Assembly: GCA_017617315.1 (NCBI GenBank)
Contig: JAFZWM010000015.1
Coordinates: 1-35,234, forward strand
Direction of reading: 5' to 3'
DNA length: 35,234 bases
From: Bacteroidaceae bacterium
Lineage (GTDB): Bacteria; Bacteroidota; Bacteroidia; Bacteroidales; Bacteroidaceae
Under the pieces are notes generated by a model that did not search any database, was not told where the DNA came from, and was given only the letters and a program-made list of their open reading frames with translations. The position numbers and the translations under genes are program-made. Positions 1 through 6,349 of the stretch are shown in pieces; position 1 is the stretch's first letter, and every line of letters begins with the position of its first letter.

Positions 1-132
1 AATGAATTCTGCTACAAATTCAACCGTAAATATTTCGGTGACAGGATGTTCGACCGGTTAGTTATCGCTGCCGTTTCGTATAAGCCTACGTTTGAACACA
101 AATTATATAACGGCAGGGCGAATTGCGGATAA
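1..132 (+). CDS. 3' end of ISXO2/IS1595-type transposase (partial)
   Basis: The reading frame is open from the first base to a TAA at 130-132 and gives 43 residues, so the gene begins outside the window. The peptide starts NEFCYKFNRKYFGDRMFDRL, which resembles the C-terminal end of ISXO2-like (IS1595 family) transposases, where an EFCYRFNRR-type motif precedes LFDRLL. Those enzymes carry out DDE-type transposition. Whether the element is intact cannot be judged here. The family call rests on motif memory only. The element's right inverted repeat should lie within the next ~100 bases, but I cannot define it. Confidence 0.6.
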   Translation, partial: NEFCYKFNRKYFGDRMFDRLVIAAVSYKPTFEHKLYNGRANCG

Positions 133-197
133 TCATTAACTGTAATTTCAATAATAATTGTTTTCTTCATGATACTATGATTTTACACAGTTTCCAT

Positions 198-297
198 CTT
201 GGATAGTCCAGCTGCTGGACATATAGCTTGCATATACACTACATATAGCCTACATATACACTACATATAGCTTACATATACACTGCATATAGCTTGG
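198..297. repeat. 22-bp tandem repeat built from two 11-bp halves
   Basis: From 219 to 297 there are about 3.5 copies of a 22-bp unit, ACATATAGCTT followed by ACATATACACT, with one or two changes per copy (219-240, 241-262, 263-284, 285-297). Each 22-mer is itself two related 11-mers. A related unit, CTTGGATAGTC, stands at 198-208. The stretch is non-coding and follows the transposase end. Confidence 0.85.
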
Positions 298-366
298 CGC
301 CATTTTGTATATACAAAAAGACAAAATACCCCACTTTTTCTACAATTATGAATACTTTGTGTATAT

Positions 367-420
367 CTTCCATCTATCTTGGACGTACCTTGGACGTACC
401 TTGGACGTACCTTGGACGTT
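367..420. repeat. 11-bp tandem repeat CTTGGACGTAC
   Basis: Three perfect copies of CTTGGACGTAC at 378-388, 389-399 and 400-410 are followed by CTTGGACGTT at 411-420 and preceded by a degenerate unit CTTCCATCTAT at 367-377. The period is exactly 11 bp. The same unit in diverged form makes up the array at 20670-20878. Confidence 0.9.
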
Positions 421-452
421 ACGAACAATTTCTGACGAAATTGTTCGTAACG
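417..452. other. Perfect 16-bp hairpin
   Basis: Left arm 417-432 (CGTTACGAACAATTTC) pairs perfectly with right arm 437-452 across a 4-base loop TGAC. No T-run follows on either side, so it is not a typical intrinsic terminator. The left arm begins inside the last 11-bp repeat unit. Its function is unknown. Confidence 0.85.
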
Positions 453-479
453 ACTCCTAAGCTGTCAATCGTGAATTGC

Positions 480-575
480 CTCAGAATTTTCAACTTTCTC
501 TAATTAAGAAAGCAATTTTGAATTATGAATTCTGAATTGTCAATTGTCAACTGTCCATTGTCAATTCTAAAGAAT
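480..575. repeat. AT-rich short repeats (TCAACTTTC / TGTCAATT type)
   Basis: This gene-free stretch holds overlapping short repeats, including TTTTCAACTTTC near 486 and several copies of ATTGTCAATT/TGTCAACTGTCC between 530 and 570. A similar run (TTTCAACTTTCAACTTTC) lies at 20889-20921, again just after an 11-bp array. No gene or clear terminator is seen in it. Confidence 0.6.
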
Positions 576-576
576 T

Positions 577-1521
577 TTATTCGCCAAGAACCGTCTTTAC
601 CGCCTCTTTAATGCCAGCCATATTGCTGCGCGAAACAGGCAGAGCATCATCGCAGTGCTTTATTACGAGTTGCATTGCGCCGCCCTTGGATATTATCTCA
701 TCGACCTGACAGAGATTCACGATGAAGGCGCGATGACAGCGCACAATCATCGGATAGGCGGCGAGCGTCTCCTCTACTTGCTTAGACGTGGTGCGAAGCA
801 TATCTACCCGCTGCCGTCCGTCGTGCCACTGAAAGACCTTGACATAGTTGCCAACCGCCTCGACATAAAGCAGATTCTGAATCTGGAGCGTTACCGACTC
901 GCTTGTTGAGCCTGTGAGCGTGATGATATCCGAAGGCTCGGGCACAGACATCTGTTCGGCCTCATTGCGAGCCGTGGCAGCATCGGCAGCGAGAGCCGAC
1001 TCGGCCTCCTTGGCGCGCTGTTCGGCCTTCTGATGGAGTTTTTGAAGATGCTCGTTAAGCAACCGTGTTTCTTCGAGTTCGGATTTCAGGTAGCGACTGC
1101 GGAACTTGAACCGCCAGTATATTCCGATGGCAAAGGAACAGGCCATGACGATGAGAACCGTATCGAAAAAGTTTGTCAACGAAAATTTGTTGCCCTCGAT
1201 GCGACTGCTAAGCATGAAATGGCGATAGAGACACACCATGAGCGAAACAAGCAGCGTGTTTACCACCTGAAACCTAAGATTCCGGCGTATGATGTACTCA
1301 ACGCCACGCTCGTTAGTATGCGGCATTCTGAATAGATACTCAACCGTAGCCTCGGAAACCAAGCACACCAAGAAGCCTAACAGCCACAACGCAACCAGAT
1401 GGATACAAGCCTTCCATTGCCATGCACCCAACCCGAAGGGCTTGAAAATTGCCATCGAGAACACAAAAAAACTTACGCTTACTATGCGTACCTTCAAAAC
1501 TTCTTTCTTGCCATTAGTCAT
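577..1521 (-). CDS. LytTR-family transcription regulator with four membrane segments
   Basis: This 314-residue protein has four hydrophobic segments within residues ~10-140, a charged coiled coil (~142-195, rich in E, K, A, Q) and a LytTR DNA-binding domain (~199-314, with EAVGNYVKV, VRCHRAFIVNL and LPVSRSNM). It is therefore probably an inner-membrane one-component regulator. No histidine kinase is adjacent and there is no receiver domain. Its LytTR domain is about 65% identical by eye to that of the regulator at 10016-11650. It is transcribed divergently from the LiaF-like operon, and its promoter (TACTTTTG at 1562-1555 and TTG at 1585-1583 on the minus strand) abuts the shared operator motif at 1587. 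The start region lies in a 26-bp tandem duplication that also creates a short upstream ORF. The LytTR call is firm; signal and targets are inferred. Confidence 0.93.
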   Translation of the reverse strand: MTNGKKEVLKVRIVSVSFFVFSMAIFKPFGLGAWQWKACIHLVALWLLGFLVCLVSEATVEYLFRMPHTNERGVEYIIRRNLRFQVVNTLLVSLMVCLYRHFMLSSRIEGNKFSLTNFFDTVLIVMACSFAIGIYWRFKFRSRYLKSELEETRLLNEHLQKLHQKAEQRAKEAESALAADAATARNEAEQMSVPEPSDIITLTGSTSESVTLQIQNLLYVEAVGNYVKVFQWHDGRQRVDMLRTTSKQVEETLAAYPMIVRCHRAFIVNLCQVDEIISKGGAMQLVIKHCDDALPVSRSNMAGIKEAVKTVLGE

Positions 1522-1550
1522 AAGATTTCTTTCTTGCCATTAGTCATAAG
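1501..1550. repeat. 26-bp-period tandem duplication over the LytTR start codon
   Basis: A 24-base sequence, beginning TTCTTTCTTGCCATTAGTCA, occurs at 1501-1524 and again, identical, at 1527-1550. The period of 26 is not a multiple of three. Each copy carries the same ATG context on the minus strand (1521 and 1547). Confidence 0.95.
1518..1547 (-). CDS. Nine-codon upstream ORF (leader) overlapping the LytTR start
   Basis: The outer duplicate of the start region reads MTNGKKEIL and then TGA. That TGA (1520-1518) overlaps the LytTR ATG (1521-1519) as ATGA, the arrangement typical of translational coupling. The outer ATG lies only about 8 bases after the -7 box (1562-1555), so it is probably the first start codon on the mRNA. 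Whether it is translated is inference. Confidence 0.5.
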   Translation of the reverse strand: MTNGKKEIL

Positions 1551-1554
1551 GCTA

Positions 1555-1585
1555 CAAAAGTATAACATATCTGCCGAAATACCAA
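1555..1585 (-). promoter_or_regulatory. Promoter of the 577-1521 LytTR gene
   Basis: On the minus strand a -7 box TACTTTTG (1562-1555) matches the Bacteroidetes consensus TAnnTTTG. A -33 TTG (1585-1583) starts 23 bases upstream, the spacing seen at other promoters in this window. The shared operator copy begins 2 bp beyond the TTG, at 1587. Confidence 0.7.
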
Positions 1586-1586
1586 G

Positions 1587-1659
1587 CCATTCGTCACAAA
1601 ATAAACCATTTGTGGCAACATAACGCACCATTCGTCACATAACCATGCAGAATATCCCA
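1587..1659. promoter_or_regulatory. Operator region A: three CCATTCGTCACA-type boxes plus CAGAATATCCCA
   Basis: CCATTCGTCACA occurs at 1587-1598 and 1628-1639, with a weaker copy CCATTTGTGGCA at 1606-1617. CAGAATATCCCA follows at 1648-1659. The outer copies serve the two divergent promoters: 1587 is 2 bp from the LytTR -33, and 1628 is 60 bp before the rightward -7 box. The boxes resemble, from memory, the ACC(G/A)CT(C/T)A direct repeats of the E. coli LytTR regulator BtsR. Binding by a LytTR protein is inferred. Confidence 0.65.
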
Positions 1660-1664
1660 GAAAC

Positions 1665-1695
1665 TTGCAAGCCTTCAATTAGCAATATAATTTTG
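1665..1695 (+). promoter_or_regulatory. Promoter of the LiaF-like operon
   Basis: A -33 TTG at 1665-1667 and a -7 box TAATTTTG at 1688-1695 are 23 bp apart. The -7 box starts 60 bp after the operator box at 1628 and 30 bp after the last C of ATATCCC (1658). The leader to the ATG at 1732 is about 30 bases. Confidence 0.7.
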
Positions 1696-1731
1696 CATCG
1701 AAAAAAGAACAACACCGAAAAAAAGCGTATC

Positions 1732-2289
1732 ATGAACAAACAAACTATTTTTGGAATAATCTTCGTGGCAGGCGCGCTGCTCAAGCTTGCGCACATGTGG
1801 GGACTTGTAAACCTCGACAGCCTGTTACAGCAACCCTGGACGGCTTACATCGTGCCGGCGGTTCTTCTGTATGTAGGTGTAAGCCTTATCATAGGCGGTT
1901 TCATTCACAACCGCGACCAGTGGCTTCAGCGTCCGCTGCCAATAGGCGACGACGGCAAGCGCATACGCTGCTCTGTTCACTACGGAGGCGACGAGTACAT
2001 CTATCGCGGCGAGGCTTTTCACGGAGCGCGACTCGATGTTTGTTGCGGTGGAATACGCCTCGACCTTCGCGAAGCAACCATAACCGAGGACGAGGAGATT
2101 GACATTCACACCTTTTGCGGAGGCGTTGAACTGCTCGTTCCGCCAACGGTAAACGTGGTGGTCAAGAGCCGCAGCATTCTGGGCGGCATCGGCAACCATA
2201 CCGACCGCCACGTTAAGTCCGATGCTCCGTGCATCCACATCATTGCAAGCAACATTATCGGCGGCATTGACATAAGAAACAGCGATTAA
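1732..2289 (+). CDS. LiaF-like membrane protein (cell-wall-active antibiotics response domain)
   Basis: The protein has 185 residues. Two N-terminal membrane segments (~5-25 and ~38-60) are followed by a soluble beta-rich domain containing GARLDVCCGGIRLDLREA and FCGGVELLVPP, the pattern of LiaF C-terminal/DUF2154 domains. LiaF-type proteins in Firmicutes modulate envelope-stress signalling, and in Bacteroidetes similar proteins often sit beside LytTR genes. The start at 1732 is preferred because the frame upstream (from 1645) runs through the promoter. It is first in an operon with the genes to 4576 and carries the shared LytTR-type operator. A role in sensing or answering cell-envelope damage is inferred from family and context. 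Confidence 0.8.
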   Translation: MNKQTIFGIIFVAGALLKLAHMWGLVNLDSLLQQPWTAYIVPAVLLYVGVSLIIGGFIHNRDQWLQRPLPIGDDGKRIRCSVHYGGDEYIYRGEAFHGARLDVCCGGIRLDLREATITEDEEIDIHTFCGGVELLVPPTVNVVVKSRSILGGIGNHTDRHVKSDAPCIHIIASNIIGGIDIRNSD

Positions 2290-2311
2290 AACACAAAAAC
2301 ACAACGAGAAA

Positions 2312-2485
2312 ATGTCAAAACTCAACAAAGAACTGACAGTGCTTGCGGTCTTTACGATTGTAACCGCCCTGTCTATTGCACAATTACACAAAACGGGCGA
2401 CAAAGCTATCAACGAGAAGGGCAGGCAAAAAGCAAACAACAGCGTATTGCTTCTGCCTCTCCCCTGCTCGGCTATCCTCAGGTAA
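2312..2485 (+). CDS. Small single-pass membrane protein, hypothetical
   Basis: A 57-residue ORF begins MSKLNKELTV and has one hydrophobic segment at ~8-24 (LTVLAVFTIVTALSIA), then a basic, Asn-rich tail. It starts 22 bases after the LiaF-like gene and ends 25 bases before the GNAT gene, so it would be co-transcribed. No family is recognised. The tail ends in an odd hydrophobic/proline stretch, so it may be a truncated version of a longer protein. Its position and membrane segment support a real gene, but the evidence is modest. Confidence 0.5.
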   Translation: MSKLNKELTVLAVFTIVTALSIAQLHKTGDKAINEKGRQKANNSVLLLPLPCSAILR

Positions 2486-2510
2486 AAGTATAGAATATAA
2501 TTCAAGAAAA

Positions 2511-3392
2511 ATGAAAATACGATTAGAGAAAACAGAAGACTACAGAGAAGTTGAAAACCTTACGCGCGAGGCATTCTGGAACGTTTACCGTCCCGGATGC
2601 ACCGAGCACTTCGTACTTAACCAGTACAGAACGAATCCCGATTTCATTCCGGAGCTCGACTTGGTGATGGAGGAAGACGGCAGAATCATCGGGCACGTTA
2701 TGTTCTCGAAAGCCGAACTCGACCTCGGCAACGGAACGAGCCGACAATCGTGGACGTTCGGCCCTATCAGCATACACCCCGACTACAAGCGAAAGGGCTA
2801 CGGCTTGAAACTGCTTAACCACGCGCTCGACAAGGCGCGCCAGATGGGCATCGGATTCATCTGCATGGAAGGCAACATTGAGTTCTACAAACACGCCGGA
2901 TTCGACCTTGCAAGCAAGCTGAACATCCACTATCATGCCGAGCCGAAGGATGCCGAAGTGCCTTACTTCCTTGCTCAGGAGCTAATTCCGGGCTGGCTTG
3001 GCGGCATTGAGGCAACATACACTCCGCCGCTGGGATATTTCGCGGCAGAAGAGAATCCCGAAGCTTTCGAGGCATACGAATCAACATTTCCGAAGAAAGA
3101 AAAATTGTTCTGCGACGGTCAGCTTCCGCAGTTCTGCCAAAGTTGCGGAATGCCTCTGACAAGTGCCGCCGACTGCGGAACAAACGCCGACGGAAGCACA
3201 AACTTCGACTACTGCAAATTCTGCTATTCCGACGGCAAATTTCAGCAGGACTGTACAATGGATGAGATGATTGAGCACTGCCTTCAGTTTGTAGACGAGG
3301 TGAACAAGAACATGCCAAAGCCTATGACAAAGGACGAATACAAGCAGATGATGCAAAGCTTCTTCCCGATGCTGAAGAGATGGAGAAAATAA
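2511..3392 (+). CDS. GNAT acetyltransferase fused to a C-terminal zinc ribbon
   Basis: The protein has 293 residues. Residues 1-~145 form a GNAT domain with the acetyl-CoA loop RKGYG (94-98) after the FGPISIHPDY strand, and NIEFYKHAGF near the end. Residues ~205-245 carry two CxxC pairs (C209/C212, C235/C238) of the putative zinc-ribbon family often seen with GNATs or transcription regulators in anaerobes (SCGMPL, CKFCYSDG), followed by a helical tail. The start at 2511 is used because the upstream extension is unlike GNAT sequences and overlaps the small gene before it. It would acetylate a small amine or a protein N-terminus; the substrate is unknown. It sits third in the LiaF-like operon. 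Confidence 0.85.
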   Translation: MKIRLEKTEDYREVENLTREAFWNVYRPGCTEHFVLNQYRTNPDFIPELDLVMEEDGRIIGHVMFSKAELDLGNGTSRQSWTFGPISIHPDYKRKGYGLKLLNHALDKARQMGIGFICMEGNIEFYKHAGFDLASKLNIHYHAEPKDAEVPYFLAQELIPGWLGGIEATYTPPLGYFAAEENPEAFEAYESTFPKKEKLFCDGQLPQFCQSCGMPLTSAADCGTNADGSTNFDYCKFCYSDGKFQQDCTMDEMIEHCLQFVDEVNKNMPKPMTKDEYKQMMQSFFPMLKRWRK

Positions 3393-3431
3393 CGAGGACA
3401 AACACAACGAAGCAAAAATGACGACTAACAA

Positions 3432-3935
3432 ATGAAGACAATTATTCTGAACACGGCAGACAATATCCGCCCAGCCGAGGCTCTGCAAGCACAGATTGCA
3501 GCCAAGGGCGAAGATGCCGAACTCATAGACACCACAACAATGGACATACGCCACTGCATGGGCTGCAACCACTGCTTTCTGAAGACGCCCGGCGTATGCG
3601 CCATAAAGGACGACTACAAGCAGATTCTGAAGAAACTGGCACACAGCGACAGCCTCTGGCTTGTGTCGGGCACGCGCTTCGGCTTTCTCGACTACAAGGG
3701 CAAACGGGTGATGGACCGCATTCTGCCGATGCTTAACATGGACTTGTGCTTCAGAGACGGCGAGATGCGCCACACGCTGCGCTACGGCACGCTAAACGTG
3801 GGCGTTGTGTACAGCGGCGAGGGAAATCAGCAGTTGCTCGACTTCTGGTGCTACCGCTCGTCGGCAAACTTGGGCGGACACTCGCTCGGAGCATATTCGG
3901 TAAACAAAATCAAGGAGGTAAAAGTATGCATGTAG
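3432..3935 (+). CDS. Flavodoxin-family / iron-sulfur flavoprotein-like reductase
   Basis: The protein has 167 residues. The N-terminus (MKTIILNTAD) is a Rossmann-like strand, but the usual SGSPR phosphate loop of NADPH-dependent FMN reductases is replaced by NTADNIRP. Four cysteines at 42, 45, 48 and 56 form CxxCxxCx7C, as in iron-sulfur flavoproteins that bind a 4Fe-4S cluster next to FMN. The same spacing occurs in the protein at 31523-32059. The role is probably electron transfer or reduction of quinone-like or oxidised substrates. The altered FMN loop makes flavin binding uncertain. It overlaps the next gene by 10 bases. Confidence 0.75.
   Translation: MKTIILNTADNIRPAEALQAQIAAKGEDAELIDTTTMDIRHCMGCNHCFLKTPGVCAIKDDYKQILKKLAHSDSLWLVSGTRFGFLDYKGKRVMDRILPMLNMDLCFRDGEMRHTLRYGTLNVGVVYSGEGNQQLLDFWCYRSSANLGGHSLGAYSVNKIKEVKVCM
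3913..3918 (+). promoter_or_regulatory. Strong Shine-Dalgarno AGGAGG
   Basis: AGGAGG lies 7 bases before the ATG at 3926, inside the end of the preceding gene. Such a strong site is unusual for this window and for Bacteroidetes. It supports 3926 as the true start rather than the in-frame Met at 3746. Confidence 0.65.
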
Positions 3936-4576
3936 TAATAATAAACGGAAGTCCGCGAGCAAAGAAATTCAGCAATACGGACAAGATTATACAATCGTTT
4001 GCAAAAGGTCTGCAAAGTGAAGGCTCAACCTGCGAGGTCTACACCCTCTCTAACCGCAGCGAGTGGGAGGCGGCGTGGGCAGCCTTCATGACGCACGACA
4101 AAATAATCATCGCCCTGCCGCTCTATGTTGAGTGCGCGCCGTCGCTCCTTCTGGAGTTTCTGGCTACGCTGCCAACCGAGCGACGCAAGCCGGCAACGCT
4201 GTCGTTCATTCTTCAGAGCGGCTTTGCCGAGGGCTGCCAGCTGCGTTGCGGCGAGGCTTTTCTGAAGTCGCTCCCTGCCCAGCTTGGCTGCACATTCGGC
4301 GGATGCCTTCTGCGCGGCAACAACTTCGGCATAAGGATTGCAAAAGAGGGCGAGCGCAACAAGATTCTGAAGCCATACGCCGACATGGGGCGCAGTTTTG
4401 CACAGAAGGGCAACTTCCTCTCGCCCGAGGCTGCAAGGTTTGTCGGACTGGAGACATTCCCTCTGGTGCTGCGCAAGTTCATAATGCTGTCTTACAAGGT
4501 TGTGGGGCACAGAAAGTTCAGTCGCACGGCAACGGAATGGGGCTGCATCCGTCCGCTCGACGACAGACCTTATTAG
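3926..4576 (+). CDS. NAD(P)H-dependent oxidoreductase, flavodoxin-like fold
   Basis: The protein has 216 residues. It begins MHVVIINGSPRAKKFSNTDK, the strand plus NGSPR FMN-phosphate loop typical of NADPH-dependent FMN reductases. IIIALPLYVECAPSLLLEFL is the second conserved strand/loop. It lacks the CxxCxxC cluster motif of its upstream partner, so the two proteins may complement each other (one flavin-binding, one cysteine cluster). The start at 3926 follows an AGGAGG site and overlaps the upstream gene by 10 bases, suggesting coupling. It is last in the operon and a terminator follows at 4644. The substrate is unknown. Confidence 0.8.
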   Translation: MHVVIINGSPRAKKFSNTDKIIQSFAKGLQSEGSTCEVYTLSNRSEWEAAWAAFMTHDKIIIALPLYVECAPSLLLEFLATLPTERRKPATLSFILQSGFAEGCQLRCGEAFLKSLPAQLGCTFGGCLLRGNNFGIRIAKEGERNKILKPYADMGRSFAQKGNFLSPEAARFVGLETFPLVLRKFIMLSYKVVGHRKFSRTATEWGCIRPLDDRPY

Positions 4577-4643
4577 GAATGTGATTAGTATCTGTAATAA
4601 ATTCTTTATGCACTGTTTATTTTTAAGTTAGAGTTGGTTTTTC

Positions 4644-4687
4644 GGGAACGCACAGTCGGATGATTATTGCGTTCCCATTTTTTATTT
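4644..4687 (+). terminator. Intrinsic terminator of the 1732-4576 operon
   Basis: GGGAACGCA (4644-4652) pairs with TGCGTTCCC (4668-4676), a 9-bp perfect stem with a 15-base loop, followed by ATTTTTTATTT. Confidence 0.85.
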
Positions 4688-4718
4688 ATGCCGATGTTCA
4701 TTTTCTGTTCAAATTACC

Positions 4719-4726
4719 TATCTTTG
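4719..4726 (+). promoter_or_regulatory. -7 box of the 4783 gene
   Basis: TATCTTTG matches TAnnTTTG and lies 57 bases before the ATG at 4783. The expected -33 position near 4696 has GTTC rather than TTG, so the -33 half is weak. Confidence 0.5.
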
Positions 4727-4782
4727 CAAAGAATATTTCAGATGCCAACATCTGTTTCTCCGAATTCGGAAATTCGATAAAT

Positions 4783-5691
4783 ATGATAAAGAAAATACTT
4801 ATATTATTCATGTGCTTTTTTATCCACTCGCTTTGCTATTGCCAAGAAGATGCAGAACGTTTACGGAAAGATATGAAAGCTATTCATAAACAATTCGGTT
4901 TTAAAATTGATTCATGTGCCCAAAACGCATACGACAATACAGATCTCGAAAAACTTATATTTCCTTTGTATTCGTCAAACGAACGAAAAGTTTACAAATT
5001 TTACATTCAAGATTGTTGCGGCATGTCTGAAACCAATCCCGATGCCTTTGTTATGAGTTATTTTCAGAACAGAATGAAAGCGTACCCTATTGGTAGCATA
5101 GAAAATAAATTCTCATTATTGTCAGACATTCTCAATAGTTCAAAAGAATATTCAGATGACGCACATCGGGCTTATTCTTATTGTGATTCTTTAATCCTTT
5201 CGTACGATTGGAATTATTCAAGCAAAAATATCAATGACAGCGTGGTTTACGTTGAAGACATCAGACAATATTTGCATGCTGATGGAAAGATAAAAACAAA
5301 GGCGCAAGAAGAGTTATACAACGTTTTATATTCTGCTTTCGAAAAGAATTACTCAAATAAGTTTTCAAAAGTTTACGGACATTCTTCAATAGAGCAAATC
5401 TCAGATATCAATCTGATAAACAAACACAAATATCACTATTGGACTATTTACACAGGACAAGATTGTGAAAATATAAAACTCATACAATTTAAGGAGAAAT
5501 CAAAAAACATATACATGACGAGAATATCAACAAGAGGAAAAATTTTATACATTCGCATTGGCTATTTGAGTTGTGTTGCTTTAAAAAAGAAATTACAAGA
5601 ACTTAACTGCAACAGTTTTTCGTCATACAAAATGGAAAAATGTGTTAATGACGTGATGAGAATACTGCTTCCCAAGTTCAGTAAAAATTGA
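4783..5691 (+). CDS. Secreted hypothetical protein, AT-rich
   Basis: The protein has 302 residues. A signal peptide (MIKKILILFMCFFIHSLCYC) with possible cleavage near residue 20 precedes a hydrophilic body with scattered cysteines (CCGMSE near 85) and a basic C-terminus (KLKK-type stretches, LLPKFSKN end). No family is recognised. It starts after a TATCTTTG box. Base composition is clearly more AT-rich than the neighbouring operons, as for the next two genes, which hints at acquisition from elsewhere. The upstream in-frame Met at 4660 overlaps the terminator, so 4783 is the better start. Confidence 0.7.
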   Translation: MIKKILILFMCFFIHSLCYCQEDAERLRKDMKAIHKQFGFKIDSCAQNAYDNTDLEKLIFPLYSSNERKVYKFYIQDCCGMSETNPDAFVMSYFQNRMKAYPIGSIENKFSLLSDILNSSKEYSDDAHRAYSYCDSLILSYDWNYSSKNINDSVVYVEDIRQYLHADGKIKTKAQEELYNVLYSAFEKNYSNKFSKVYGHSSIEQISDINLINKHKYHYWTIYTGQDCENIKLIQFKEKSKNIYMTRISTRGKILYIRIGYLSCVALKKKLQELNCNSFSSYKMEKCVNDVMRILLPKFSKN

Positions 5692-5719
5692 TAAAACGTG
5701 ATTTCTAAATTAGAAGAAT

Positions 5720-6320
5720 ATGACTGATAATTTTTCTTTTTTCACCTTTTCAGTTTTTTTCGGATGCTCTTTTGAAGAATTTTCTGCTGCTGTTTTGCAG
5801 AGTTATGGCGACCTTCTGCAAAAAGGAAAGGCTTATATAAAGTTGCATGATGATATTTGTTTGGAAAAATATTTTCAATCCGGAAATAGGATGCGTTCTT
5901 CAGCAATTCACATGGTGGACTTCTGATTTATATCCCAACATTGTATTTCTCTCCTCGAATCAAGGAGATGGATTATTAACTGGATGTTATTCGATTTACG
6001 ACAGACTAAAATGTAAATACATCAACTTTTCTGTCGCAAACAAACATTGTCCATATCCTAAGATGGCATTTAAATATACTAATGCGGATGAAGAAGAAAG
6101 AGTTGTAATGGCATTGAAAGAAGACAGATGGACATTCTTCCAGAAGGGCGAGCCACTTCCGTTTGAAAATATGGAATATTACAACAACCGAAGAATTAAA
6201 GACAGAATAAACTTTGATATAATCAAAGAATACATGTTGAATTTGGGAATAGATTTCTACAAAATGGATTCTTCAATCAGCAATTGTACTACATTTATCA
6301 GAACTGAATGGGGAGATTAA
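5720..6320 (+). pseudogene. Hypothetical gene split by a one-base frameshift
   Basis: Frame one starts at 5720 (MTDNFSFFTFSVFFGCSFEE) and stops at 5926. A second frame is open from before 5847 to 6320. Reading the first frame to LEKYF and then slipping one base gives LEKYF-NPEIGCVLQQFTWW and continues to RTEWGD at 6320, a coherent protein of about 199 residues. The slip falls in the AAAAA/TTTT runs at 5865-5875 and corresponds to one extra base. The product is not recognised. It could be an inactivated gene, a phase-variable gene, or a sequencing/assembly error. It belongs to the AT-rich stretch. Confidence 0.6.
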
Positions 6321-6349
6321 CATCTGTTTAGCCGAATATAACTTATTTT

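Noticed and set aside
219-297. Possible CRISPR array
   Set aside because: The 22-bp units are directly adjacent with no unique spacers and there are no cas genes.
294-503. 69-residue ORF over the repeats
   Set aside because: It runs through the 11-bp array and hairpin (repeated DVPWTYLGR-type peptide) and has no promoter or family, so it is a by-product of the repeats.
1825-2505. 226-residue ORF on the minus strand
   Set aside because: It lies antisense to the LiaF-like and small membrane protein genes, whose families and operon spacing are clear on the + strand.
3746-3925. N-terminal extension of the 3926 flavoprotein
   Set aside because: The extension is arginine-rich out-of-frame translation of the upstream gene, and the AGGAGG site and NGSPR fold start support 3926.
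4132-4584. 150-residue ORF on the + strand
   Set aside because: It overlaps the 3926-4576 flavoprotein gene in another frame and has no family features.
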